Shown one piece after another: positions 16,939 through 25,023 of a stretch of 64,000 nt of DNA. Position 1 is the first letter of the stretch. Each line of letters opens with the position of its first letter. The position numbers and the translations under genes were made by a program. A model generated the notes under the pieces. That model worked only from the letters and a program-made list of their open reading frames with translations, did no database searches and was not told the DNA's origin. The DNA lies in the NCBI RefSeq assembly GCF_012933505.1, contig NZ_JABBNB010000026.1, positions 41,361 through 105,360 of the forward strand, read 5' to 3'. Source of the stretch: Gordonia asplenii. GTDB lineage: Bacteria; Actinomycetota; Actinomycetes; Mycobacteriales; Mycobacteriaceae.

Positions 16939-17272
16939 GCTGGTTGAGCCGGGATACCCCCTTCCGTTGGTTGAGCCGGGACAACCCCATTCCGCTGGTT
17001 GAGCCGGGCCGGAGCGTTAGCGAAGGCCCGTGTCGAAACCACGTACGCCAAACACATAGCGACAGTTGGTAACTCGTCTCACGATGGTTTCGACACGGGC
17101 GCGTCTCGCTGCGCTCGTCGGGCCCGGCTCAACCAGCGGGGAAGGGGCACCATGGTTTCGACACGGGCGCGTTACTTCGACTCGCTGCGCTCGCTCAGCA
17201 CGGCGCTCGCTGCGCTCGTCGGGCCCGGCTCAACCAGCGGGAAGGGGGGCCGTGGCCCCGGCTCAACCAGCG
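16939..17272. repeat. REP-like repeat cluster, three direct and three inverted copies
   Basis: Three copies of G(C/T)TGGTTGAGCCGGG start at 16939, 16966 and 16994. The third continues into GCGTTAGCGAAGGCCCGTGTCGAAACC. Inverted units then begin with GGTTTCGACACGGGC at 17086 and 17154 and end in CCCGGCTCAACCAGCG, with a last short copy at 17257-17272. Inner segments such as TCGCTGCGCTCGTCGGG are repeated. The 434-bp gap holds no convincing gene. It looks like an actinobacterial dispersed palindromic repeat that has been locally duplicated. Confidence 0.8.
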
Positions 17273-17338
17273 AGAGACGCCCGACCAATACCGCGCAACG
17301 ACGTTGTGCGGCAACCGAACTGCAACGAAGGAGACATC

Positions 17339-18157
17339 ATGACCCAGCGTCTGATCGCCACGCCTAGCGGCGTCGGCATCAACGTCCGCGACCTCGGAGA
17401 GGGGCCGGCCGTACTGTTCATCCACGGCTGGAGCCTGTCCGGCGAGGTGTGGGATCGCCAGCTGCGGGTGGTCGCCGAAGCGGGCTATCGAGTGATCGCG
17501 ATGGACCAGCGCGGTCACGGCGGATCCGACGCCCCGCTGTCGGGGTACTCGATCACCGACCTCACCGCCGATGCCGTCGGCGTCCTCGACGCGCTCGACG
17601 TCTCGTCGGCGATCGTCGTCGGATGGTCGCTTGGCGGGATGGTCGCGCTGCGGGCCGCCCACGACTTCCCGACCCGCGTCGACTCGGTGGTGATGGTCGC
17701 CTCCAACGGCGTCGCAGCGTCGAGGACCGAAGCGTTTCCGTTCGGCGTGCCCGCCGACGTCCCGCTCGCGGCGATCCTCGCCGCCGAGCATGCCGATCGA
17801 ATCAGCTTGCGGCGCAAGGCCGTCGGGGATCCGTTCAAAGAGCCGCCGACACGCGAACTGCTCGACTGGCTGCATCGCATCTCGCTTCAGACGCCGAGCT
17901 GGGCGGGCCGCGCGGCAATGCGCACGCTGATGTGCACCGACCAGACCCACGTCCTCGACGCGATGTCGGTGCCGGTCACGGCGCTGGTCGGGGTCGCCGA
18001 TCCGGCACTGTCGGTGCGGGGCGCGCGATGGGTCGCGCAGCGACTGGGCAGCCGCCTGGTCGAGTTCGACTGCGGGCACTACCCGATGATCGAGTGTCCG
18101 GACGCGTTCGACGCCGCGCTGCTCGAATCCCTCTCCCGGTCGCCGATACGGTCGTGA
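17339..18157 (+). CDS. Alpha/beta hydrolase
   Basis: The 272-residue hydrolase has LFIHGWSLSG, DQRGHGGSD, nucleophile Ser97 in GWSLGG, an acid in VGVADPAL and a base in DCGHYPM. The start follows AAGGAG at 8 bp. It lies 53 bp upstream of the tandem TetR gene on the same strand, although the TetR gene has its own palindrome. It resembles haloperoxidase- or esterase-type hydrolases. A role in ester or ring-cleavage-product hydrolysis in the adjacent lipid pathway is likely but not proven. Confidence 0.82.
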   Translation: MTQRLIATPSGVGINVRDLGEGPAVLFIHGWSLSGEVWDRQLRVVAEAGYRVIAMDQRGHGGSDAPLSGYSITDLTADAVGVLDALDVSSAIVVGWSLGGMVALRAAHDFPTRVDSVVMVASNGVAASRTEAFPFGVPADVPLAAILAAEHADRISLRRKAVGDPFKEPPTRELLDWLHRISLQTPSWAGRAAMRTLMCTDQTHVLDAMSVPVTALVGVADPALSVRGARWVAQRLGSRLVEFDCGHYPMIECPDAFDAALLESLSRSPIRS

Positions 18158-18175
18158 CCACCGCTAACGTGTCAG

Positions 18176-18195
18176 ACGATGTGTCCGGACATCGT
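18176..18195. promoter_or_regulatory. Palindrome upstream of tandem TetR gene
   Basis: ACGATGT-GTCCGG-ACATCGT has perfect 7-bp arms. It ends 15 bp before the regulator ATG and contains the smaller palindrome TGTCCGGACA. It is probably an autoregulatory site. It does not match the 13-bp operator found at the other promoters. Confidence 0.55.
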
Positions 18196-18210
18196 GTAAG
18201 ATCTGGGCTC

Positions 18211-19512
18211 ATGAGTCAGGGGTCCTTCGTGCGGCGCCGCCCGCGTGAATTCGACGGTACGTCGTCGGCCGAACAAGCCGTCTTCGACGCGACCGAGCAG
18301 CTTCTCGTCGACACGTCGCTGCAGGACCTCACTGTCGCACAGATTCTTCGCGGTGCGGGGCTGTCGCGCGCGAATTTCTACCACTACTTCGCCAACAAAT
18401 ACGACGTGTTGGTGGCTCTCGTCGGCCGCGTCTTCGATCAGTCGTACGGCGAGGATGCGCCGTGGGCGTCGACGCCGGGTCGCGACCGCGCGCGCCAGAT
18501 GGGATCGTCGCTGGCCCATACGCTGGCGATGTGGTCCGAGCACGGGGCGGTGATCTGCGCGGTCATCGAACACATGCACAGTCAGCCCGCGGTCGGCGCC
18601 GCGTGGCAGCGGATGTTCGCGCGATTCGTCGACACCGTCACCGAGCAGGTCCGATTCGAGCGGGAGTCGGGGCGCGCACCCGACGGTGCGCCCGCGGACA
18701 TGGTGGCGACGCTGCTCGTCGGCGCCGTCGAGCGTGCGTTCTACGTGAGTTCCCGGGGGCTGGATCCGCGACTGCCCTCGGTCGGCGACGTCGCCGACTC
18801 GCTGCGTGCACTCAACGAAGCCGCCATCTACGGCGGGCGAGTGGCGGAGAACATCGCCGACGTCGACCCGGATGCACCGCCCGTCGCGGTTGCCGCGGTG
18901 GCCATGGCGCATGCCGAAGAGGGCCTCGATTCCGATACGGCACAAGGAATCCTGCGAGCGATGAGCGAATTGCTCGTCGACCAGACGCTCGCCGAGCTCA
19001 GCGTCGCACGAGTCCTGGAGAAGGCTGGAACGTCGCGGGCGTCGTTCTACTTCTACTTCCGCAGCAAAGAGGATGCCTTCGTGGTCCTGTTTCGGCAGGC
19101 GGCAGCGCAGATCGTCGCGGGACTGTCGGGTATGGCCGACGTCGACCGCTCTGATCCGACGGCGTTGCTGGCACAGGTCGGCGAGTGGCTCAACCTGGAG
19201 GGCTTCGCCGGGCCGGTGATCCGCAATGCCGTGCACGAATGGCCGCGGCTGCCGGAACTGCGCGCGGAGTACCTGACGGCGATGAGCGCCATGGAGTCGG
19301 CGTTGATCGCCATCATCGAGACCGACCGCAAGCGTGGACTCTCGCCCGACGGCCCACCGGCCGAACAGTACGCGGCGACGCTGCTGTGGGCGATCGAGCG
19401 CGCGGTGGCCGGATCGTTGGCGGGAGAGGAACATCTGGAGGATCTGCAGTCGGTTACCGGCATGGTCGGGATGTTCCTCTACGCGGCGCTGTACGGGCGC
19501 CGCGAGGGATAG
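18211..19512 (+). CDS. Tandem double-TetR regulator, Mce3R-like
   Basis: This 433-residue protein has two TetR units in one chain. The first helix-turn-helix is at about residues 25-70 (LTVAQILRGAGLSRANFYHYFANKYDVL). The second is at about 250-295 (LSVARVLEKAGTSRASFYFYFRSKEDAF). M. tuberculosis Mce3R has the same unusual layout and length and represses the mce3 operon and a nearby fadE-echA-monooxygenase block. Here the gene lies between an MpaB-type oxygenase block and an echA-ALDH-mce block, which are the functional counterparts. It is the best candidate to bind the five shared operators. The ligand is unknown. Confidence 0.88.
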   Translation: MSQGSFVRRRPREFDGTSSAEQAVFDATEQLLVDTSLQDLTVAQILRGAGLSRANFYHYFANKYDVLVALVGRVFDQSYGEDAPWASTPGRDRARQMGSSLAHTLAMWSEHGAVICAVIEHMHSQPAVGAAWQRMFARFVDTVTEQVRFERESGRAPDGAPADMVATLLVGAVERAFYVSSRGLDPRLPSVGDVADSLRALNEAAIYGGRVAENIADVDPDAPPVAVAAVAMAHAEEGLDSDTAQGILRAMSELLVDQTLAELSVARVLEKAGTSRASFYFYFRSKEDAFVVLFRQAAAQIVAGLSGMADVDRSDPTALLAQVGEWLNLEGFAGPVIRNAVHEWPRLPELRAEYLTAMSAMESALIAIIETDRKRGLSPDGPPAEQYAATLLWAIERAVAGSLAGEEHLEDLQSVTGMVGMFLYAALYGRREG

Positions 19513-19521
19513 TCGGGACGC

Positions 19522-20340
19522 CTACCGCCCCGCGAACACCGGCGGTCGGCGCTGCGTGAACGCCTGCACTCCTTCGCGGAAGTCGGCGGCGTCGACCAGG
19601 GCGGTCTGACCCTGTATCTCGGACTCGAAGACCGCGTCGAGGTGGGGAAGTAGCGCGGTGTTGAGGCTGCGCTTGATGGCCGCGAAAGCGGCGGGGGGGC
19701 CCGCGGCTAGTGATTCGGCGAGCTCGGTGACTCGTACATGGAGATCGTCGGTGGGCACCACCTCGTCGACCAGTCCCCAGTCAAGCGCGGTGATGGCATC
19801 GACTTTCGTTGCGCGCATGGCCATCTGGGTCGCGCGCCCCAATCCGATCCGCGCACCGACGAGCAGTGAGGCTCCGGCGTCGAGGGTGAGGCCGACGTTT
19901 GCGAAGGCGAGGGTGAACGATGCCGAGTCGGCGGCGATGATCTGGTCGCAGGCGCAGGCCAGCGCGCACCCCATCCCGACCGCCGCGCCGTTCACCGCGG
20001 CGATGACCGGTTTGGGCATCGTGCGCAGGGCCCGCACCGTCGGGTTGTAGCGCATCCGCAGTTCCTCCTCGGTGCGTGGCGCGAGCCGGGCTCCGGACCG
20101 CAGATCGTCGAGGGACAGGGCGGCGCCGGCCGAGAAGGCACGCCCGGCTCCGGTCACCACCAGACAGCGCACGGAGTCGTCGCGGGCCGCAGCGTCGACG
20201 GCGTCGCGCATCTCCTGCTGCAAGACAAGGTCGAAGGAGTTGAGGGCGTGCGGCCTGACCATCGTGAGCCAGCGGACGGCTCCGGCCTGAGACACCGTCA
20301 GCACATCGGCACGCGGGGGATTGTCAGACGACGCGGTCAT
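19522..20340 (-). CDS. Enoyl-CoA hydratase/isomerase family (EchA-like)
   Basis: The 272-residue crotonase-fold protein has VVTGAGRAFSAGAAL, whose backbone forms the oxyanion hole, and AAVNGAAVGMGCALACACD. The catalytic Glu pair of true hydratases is not clear: the second position reads FANVGLTLDAGASLLVGARIG, so it may be an isomerase or another crotonase activity. The gene is divergent from the aldehyde dehydrogenase, with operator sites 4 and 5 between them. It would act after the acyl-CoA dehydrogenases in beta-oxidation. Confidence 0.88.
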   Translation of the reverse strand: MTASSDNPPRADVLTVSQAGAVRWLTMVRPHALNSFDLVLQQEMRDAVDAAARDDSVRCLVVTGAGRAFSAGAALSLDDLRSGARLAPRTEEELRMRYNPTVRALRTMPKPVIAAVNGAAVGMGCALACACDQIIAADSASFTLAFANVGLTLDAGASLLVGARIGLGRATQMAMRATKVDAITALDWGLVDEVVPTDDLHVRVTELAESLAAGPPAAFAAIKRSLNTALLPHLDAVFESEIQGQTALVDAADFREGVQAFTQRRPPVFAGR

Positions 20341-20357
20341 GCACCGAAGGCTAGCTC

Positions 20358-20370
20358 ATACAGTCTGTAT
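20358..20370. promoter_or_regulatory. Shared 13-bp operator, site 4
   Basis: ATACA-GTC-TGTAT is a perfect palindrome that extends one base on each side (CATACAGTCTGTATG). It lies 17 bp upstream of the enoyl-CoA hydratase start. A looser repeat, GTACAAGATGTATGTAC, follows at 20371. Confidence 0.7.
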
Positions 20371-20538
20371 GTACAAGATGTATGTACTGGCGCGAGGCTC
20401 TGTCGCGAAACAGTGCAGAGCTGCTGACAAATTACGCTTGACGTCTTATGTAAAACCTAACTATTGTAGGTGCGTTCGTGTTGTGGATCACAACTCGCGG
20501 TCCGGGTCGACAGACTTTGGTCCCTTGACCCAAAGTGA

Positions 20539-20568
20539 TTGACATCACGTCTGAACACTATGTATGCT
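20539..20568 (+). promoter_or_regulatory. Promoter of aldehyde dehydrogenase-mce unit with operator site 5
   Basis: TTGACA at 20539 and TATGCT at 20563 are spaced by 18 bp and form a sigma-A-like promoter. The operator GAACA-CTA-TGTAT (20553-20565) overlaps the spacer and the -10 box, a position suited to repression. The aldehyde dehydrogenase ATG is 88 bp further on. Confidence 0.6.
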
Positions 20569-20656
20569 CAGTTCGTTCACAGCGTCGGATCTCGATCAGC
20601 CCAGGTAGGCGGTTCGACGAGGATCCCTAGACCACGAGAAACCGCAGGAGTGCCTG

Positions 20657-22045
20657 ATGAGCGTTACCGAGATCGCGCCGGTGGCGGCGTCGCCCGTCCA
20701 TGAAGACGTCGAAGCCGTCCGCGCAACATTTCGCAGCGGCCGCACGCGTCCGCTCGCATGGCGGATTGCTCAGCTGCACGGCCTGCTGCGCTTCGTCGAC
20801 GAGTGCGAGGCCGACATCGCCGCCGCCATCGAGAGCGACCTCGGCCGCAGTCCGATGGCGACCTTCATGGCCGACGTCGGTCCGGTGCGCCACGAGATCC
20901 GCCACACCCTGGCGAAGCTGCCCCGCTGGGTCAAGCCGACGTCGGTGCGGATCAGCGCTGCCACCGCACCCGGCAAGGCATTCACCGTTCCCGAGCCCAA
21001 GGGTGTCGTGCTGATTCTCGGCACCTGGAACTTTCCGCTGCTGCTCACCATCCAGCCGCTGGTCAGCGCACTCGCGGCGGGCAATACCGCGATCATCAAA
21101 CCCTCGGATCTCGCCGACGCGACCGGGCGGGTGATCGCCGAGAAGCTGCCGCGCTACGTCGATCCCGGTGCGGTACGCGTGATCCTCGGTGACGGAACCG
21201 TGAACCGCGAACTGCTCAAGCTTCCGTTCGACCACACCTTCTTCACCGGCTCCACCGTGGTGGGCCGCGCGGTGATGGAGGCCAGCGCCAAACACCTCAC
21301 GCCAGTCACGCTCGAACTCGGCGGCAAGAGCCCCGCGGTGGTGGCCGCCGACGCGGACATCGAGGTCGCCGCGCGGCGCATCGCCTGGGCCAAATCGATC
21401 AACGCCGGCCAGACCTGCATCGCGCCCGACTACGTCATCGTCGAAGAGGCCGTGCGCCCGCGGTTGGTCGAGCACCTGCTGCGCGAGTTGCCCGCACACG
21501 CGGCCAACGACTCGACCCATATCGTCAACCGCCGCCACCTCGACCGGCTCGTCGGCGCGCTGCAGGCTTCCGGTGGCGAAATCTCCGGTGGCGCAGTCGA
21601 TTACGGCAAACTGAGCCTCGCGCCGGCCCTCGTCACCGACCCCGACCTCGACTCGGAGTTGATGCGCGAAGAGATCTTCGGGCCCATCCTGCCGGTGATC
21701 AGCGTGGCGTCGATCGCCGACGCCGTCGACTTCATCAACGATCGCCCCAAGCCGCTGGCGCTGTACCTGTTCACCGAATCGAGCGCCGTCGAGAAAGTCG
21801 TCGTCGAGCAGACGTCGTCGGGCGCGATGGGGATCAATCATCTTCTCTACCAACTACTCGTACCCGAGTTGCCGTTCGGCGGCGTCGGCGATTCCGGGCT
21901 CGGCCGCTACCACGGCAAGCACGGGTTCGACACCTTCAGCCACCAGAAAGCCGTGCTGCGCAAGCCCTCTCGTCCCGACCTCGCGCTGGCCTACCCGCCG
22001 TACAGCGCAGGCGTCGCGGCGATGATGCGCCGACTCATGGGCTAG
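20657..22045 (+). CDS. Aldehyde dehydrogenase, class 3 / fatty aldehyde type
   Basis: This 462-residue NAD(P)-dependent enzyme lacks the longer N-terminus of class 1/2 enzymes. It has LGTWNFPLLL, FTGSTVVGRAVMEAA-like FTGSTVVGRAVMEAS, general base Glu in LELGGKSP and the catalytic Cys in GQTCIAPDY. REEIFGPILPV and FGGVGDSGLGRYHG complete the signature. It oxidises an aldehyde to an acid that could be activated to a CoA ester. The gap of 109 bp to yrbEA has no operator, so it is probably the first gene of the mce transcription unit. A predicted repressor site overlaps its promoter. Confidence 0.9.
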   Translation: MSVTEIAPVAASPVHEDVEAVRATFRSGRTRPLAWRIAQLHGLLRFVDECEADIAAAIESDLGRSPMATFMADVGPVRHEIRHTLAKLPRWVKPTSVRISAATAPGKAFTVPEPKGVVLILGTWNFPLLLTIQPLVSALAAGNTAIIKPSDLADATGRVIAEKLPRYVDPGAVRVILGDGTVNRELLKLPFDHTFFTGSTVVGRAVMEASAKHLTPVTLELGGKSPAVVAADADIEVAARRIAWAKSINAGQTCIAPDYVIVEEAVRPRLVEHLLRELPAHAANDSTHIVNRRHLDRLVGALQASGGEISGGAVDYGKLSLAPALVTDPDLDSELMREEIFGPILPVISVASIADAVDFINDRPKPLALYLFTESSAVEKVVVEQTSSGAMGINHLLYQLLVPELPFGGVGDSGLGRYHGKHGFDTFSHQKAVLRKPSRPDLALAYPPYSAGVAAMMRRLMG

Positions 22046-22154
22046 GGCGTGTCTCCCTCGGACAGTGGCCGATCGCTGCCGCCCGAACCACGAGCCCGCT
22101 GGGCCGCCTCCCGGCACCGAGTCCTCAATACATCCCCACCGATAGGAGAACCAC

Positions 22155-23021
22155 GTGAGTGTGGCGGCGCTGCCCGGCACGCACACCCGTTCGGCGCCAC
22201 CGCTGTTGGCGCCGGTCAGACGGGTCCTGGCCGGAATCTACAAACGACTGTTCGACAGTCTCAATACGCTCGGCCGCTCGGTGCGGTTGTCGGGGGAGGT
22301 GTTCAAGTTCTCCGTCGTCGACACCATCCGCCTGCGCCTTCCCGTCGGTGAAGTGATCGATCAGATGTGGCACCTGTTCAAAGTCACCGCACTGCCCGCG
22401 CTGCTGATGGCGATCCCGATCGGCGGGGAGGTGTCCGTGCAGGTCGGCGGCATCATGGATCAGGTCGGCGCCAACTCGCTGGCCGGCGCGGCGTCGGGGC
22501 TGGGCGTGGTGGGGCAGGGGGCGCCGATGGCGGCCGGCCTGCTGATGTCCGGTGCCGCGGCGTCGGCGATCGCCTCCGACCTCGGTGCCCGGTCCATCCG
22601 TGAGGAGATCGAGGCGATGCGCGTGATGGGGATCAATCCGATCCAGCGGCTCGTGGTGCCGCGGTTCCTCGCGATGGTCATCTTGTCGCCCGCGCTGTGC
22701 ATCATCATCGTCGCCTCCGGCGTCGGCGCCGGGCTCGCCATCTCCGCCAACGTGAACAACGTTGTGCCCGCGAGTTTCTGGCAGACCTTCGGCGCCTTCG
22801 CGACTCCGGTCGACCTCGGCTTCTCGGTCCTCAAGGCCGTACTGTTCGCGATCATCGTCGTCAACATCGCGAGTCTGCGCGGCCTGGAGGCCAAGGGCGG
22901 ACCCAAGGGTGTGGCCAACGCGGTGAACGCGTCGGTCGTGTTGTCCGTGTTCTGCATCTTCATGACCAACCTGATGGTCAGCCAGCTGCAGACGATGTTC
23001 TTCCCGGCGCAGTTGGCCTGA
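22155..23021 (+). CDS. yrbEA: Mce permease subunit YrbEA
   Basis: The 288-residue MlaE-type integral membrane protein has several hydrophobic segments and the EQ-loop-like stretch SIREEIEAMRVMGINPIQRLVVPR that couples to the ATPase. GTG 22155 follows TAGGAGAACCAC. It opens an eight-gene block with 1-4 bp spacings or overlaps. In Mce systems the two YrbE proteins form the inner-membrane permease through which lipids enter the cell. Confidence 0.95.
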   Translation: MSVAALPGTHTRSAPPLLAPVRRVLAGIYKRLFDSLNTLGRSVRLSGEVFKFSVVDTIRLRLPVGEVIDQMWHLFKVTALPALLMAIPIGGEVSVQVGGIMDQVGANSLAGAASGLGVVGQGAPMAAGLLMSGAAASAIASDLGARSIREEIEAMRVMGINPIQRLVVPRFLAMVILSPALCIIIVASGVGAGLAISANVNNVVPASFWQTFGAFATPVDLGFSVLKAVLFAIIVVNIASLRGLEAKGGPKGVANAVNASVVLSVFCIFMTNLMVSQLQTMFFPAQLA

Positions 23022-23022
23022 T

Positions 23023-23898
23023 ATGACTGCGACAGAATCATTCACCCCCGCTCGCGGTGCCGTGCTGCCGGTCAGGATCGGCCGCGCCGTGACCCAGGGC
23101 CTGCTCGAGGTCGCACTCGAATTCGGCCAGGTCGTGGTGTTCGTCTTCAAGACGATCGTCTTGCTGCCCACGACAATTCGCCAATACCGCAAGCAGACCG
23201 CGAAGACCATGAACGACATGGCGTGGGGATCGGGCTCACTGATCGTCGACGGCGGTGTGGTCAGCCTGATGTTCTTCCTCGGCGTCGCCGTCGGTGCCGT
23301 GGTGGCGATCGAAGCGTTCATGGCCTTCGACCTGCTCGGCTTCGGTGCGTTGACCGGCATCGTCGGTTCGTTCGGCAACATCCGCGTGATCGCCCCGATC
23401 ATCACCGGCATCGGCTTCGCCGCGCAGGCCGGTTGCCGCATGACCGCCGAGATCGGCGCCATGCGCATCTCCGAGGAGATCGACGCCACCGAGTCGATGG
23501 GTCTGCGCGCCATCCCCTTCGTGGTGGGCACCCGGCTCGTCGGCGGCATGCTCGTCGTGCTGCCCAGTTACCTGATGGCACTTGTGGTTTCGTTCTTCAC
23601 CGGCGGACTCATCATCAAACTCTTCCACGACCAGCCGCAGGGAACCTACGACCACTACTTCGCGCAGTTCGTCACCCTGCCCGACCTGATCGCCTCGGTG
23701 GTCAAGGCTCTGCTCTTCTGCGCGGTGGTGACGTTGATCCACTGCTACTACGGGTATTTCGCCTCCGGCGGTCCCGCCGGCGTCGGGCAGGCGTCGGGCC
23801 GGGCGATCCGCGCCTCGCTGGTCGCCATCGTGGTGCTGAATTTCCTTATGACCGTGGCCATTTGGGGCCTGAACCCGGCTCTGCCGTTTAGGGGTTGA
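23023..23898 (+). CDS. yrbEB: Mce permease subunit YrbEB
   Basis: The 291-residue second MlaE-type permease has the coupling region MRISEEIDATESMGLRAIPFVVGTR and several transmembrane segments. ATG 23023 is one base after the YrbEA stop, indicating translational coupling. It would pair with YrbEA in the inner membrane and bind the MceG ATPase. Its stop is 2 bp before mceA. Confidence 0.95.
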   Translation: MTATESFTPARGAVLPVRIGRAVTQGLLEVALEFGQVVVFVFKTIVLLPTTIRQYRKQTAKTMNDMAWGSGSLIVDGGVVSLMFFLGVAVGAVVAIEAFMAFDLLGFGALTGIVGSFGNIRVIAPIITGIGFAAQAGCRMTAEIGAMRISEEIDATESMGLRAIPFVVGTRLVGGMLVVLPSYLMALVVSFFTGGLIIKLFHDQPQGTYDHYFAQFVTLPDLIASVVKALLFCAVVTLIHCYYGYFASGGPAGVGQASGRAIRASLVAIVVLNFLMTVAIWGLNPALPFRG

Positions 23899-23900
23899 CG

Positions 23901-25022
23901 ATGGCCAGACACACGACGCAGGACTTCATCCGGGGTGACCTGCGCAACCAATTGCGGACGCTCGCGCTGGTCGGGGTGATCTCCCTGGTAGTGATCGCCG
24001 TGGCGCTGGTGGCCACCTGGGTGATCTACCCGAAAGCCAAAGCGCCATCGGGCATTTCACTTCAACTCGTGGTGCCCGCCCTCGGGCCCGGCATCAAGAA
24101 GGGGTCCAAGGTGCTGCTGCGCGGCGCCGAGGTGGGGCAGGTCACCGACGTACAGGCGCCGACCGCCGGCTCGGTGAACCTCGACCTGGTACTCACCGAC
24201 GATGAGGTCCGCGGACTGCTCACCGACTCGTTCGACGTCGACTTCCGCCCGGAGAACTACTTCGGCATCACCGCGGTGAATCTCATTGCGAACAAAGGTG
24301 GTTCGCCGCTGACGGACGGCGAGGTCATCCGGCGCGGAGCATCACCGGACTTCACCATGTCGACGATGCTGGAGAACGGCTCGCTCGTCGTCGACGGCAC
24401 ACTGACCAAGGACATGATCGCCAGCCTCAACCAGGTGATCCGCTACGCCAACGGGCTCGCGCCGCTGATCCGGTCGAGCATCATCGTCGCCGACACGATG
24501 GCCAAGACCCAGCGGCAGCTGCCGACGACGCTGCTGCGGATGATGAACGACGACCTCGACGTCTTCCCGGGCTTCAGCAGCAACGCCATCGGTGCCCTGT
24601 ACGCGTTCTCCCGCAACGGCTACAACCCCGGACCCGACGGCGCTCGCAAGGCCGACGATCCGCTGCTCGCCGAGACCAACCGGGCACTGGAACTGGCCAG
24701 CAGCAAGCTGTTCGGCGCCGCCGGCGCACTGTTGAAGTCGCACGATTCCGACCTGAGCGTGCTGACGACGATGCTCAAGTACCTGCTCGATCCGCTGCCC
24801 AGAGCGATCGGCGGCGGTCAACTGGCGACCAAGACGCTCGTCGTCGTCGACGGACTGGAGTCGTCGTTCACCGGCACTCCTGAGCAGAAGACGCTTCAGC
24901 TGCGCATTCTGCTGGGACAGCTGCCCGCGGTGTCCAGTTCGCTCGCCCAGATGGGGGTTGCGACACCGTCGCCCAAGCCCGCGAAGAGTTCCGCGCGCAA
25001 GCCGGTCAGAGGAGATAAATGA
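23901..25022 (+). CDS. mceA: Mce-family substrate-binding subunit MceA
   Basis: The 373-residue protein has one N-terminal transmembrane helix (about residues 18-43). An MCE domain follows with KKGSKVLLRGAEVGQVTDV and YFGITAVNLI, then a long helical region and a short basic, Pro-rich tail. ATG 23901 is preferred over a TTG two codons upstream that overlaps the yrbEB stop. It would form part of the periplasmic MCE ring and tunnel that carries lipid to the YrbE permease. Confidence 0.93.
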   Translation: MARHTTQDFIRGDLRNQLRTLALVGVISLVVIAVALVATWVIYPKAKAPSGISLQLVVPALGPGIKKGSKVLLRGAEVGQVTDVQAPTAGSVNLDLVLTDDEVRGLLTDSFDVDFRPENYFGITAVNLIANKGGSPLTDGEVIRRGASPDFTMSTMLENGSLVVDGTLTKDMIASLNQVIRYANGLAPLIRSSIIVADTMAKTQRQLPTTLLRMMNDDLDVFPGFSSNAIGALYAFSRNGYNPGPDGARKADDPLLAETNRALELASSKLFGAAGALLKSHDSDLSVLTTMLKYLLDPLPRAIGGGQLATKTLVVVDGLESSFTGTPEQKTLQLRILLGQLPAVSSSLAQMGVATPSPKPAKSSARKPVRGDK

Positions 25023-25023
25023 G

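Noticed and set aside
16939..17272. CRISPR array
   Set aside because: Repeats are irregularly spaced, occur in both orientations and lack unique spacers of constant length; they are REP-like palindromes.
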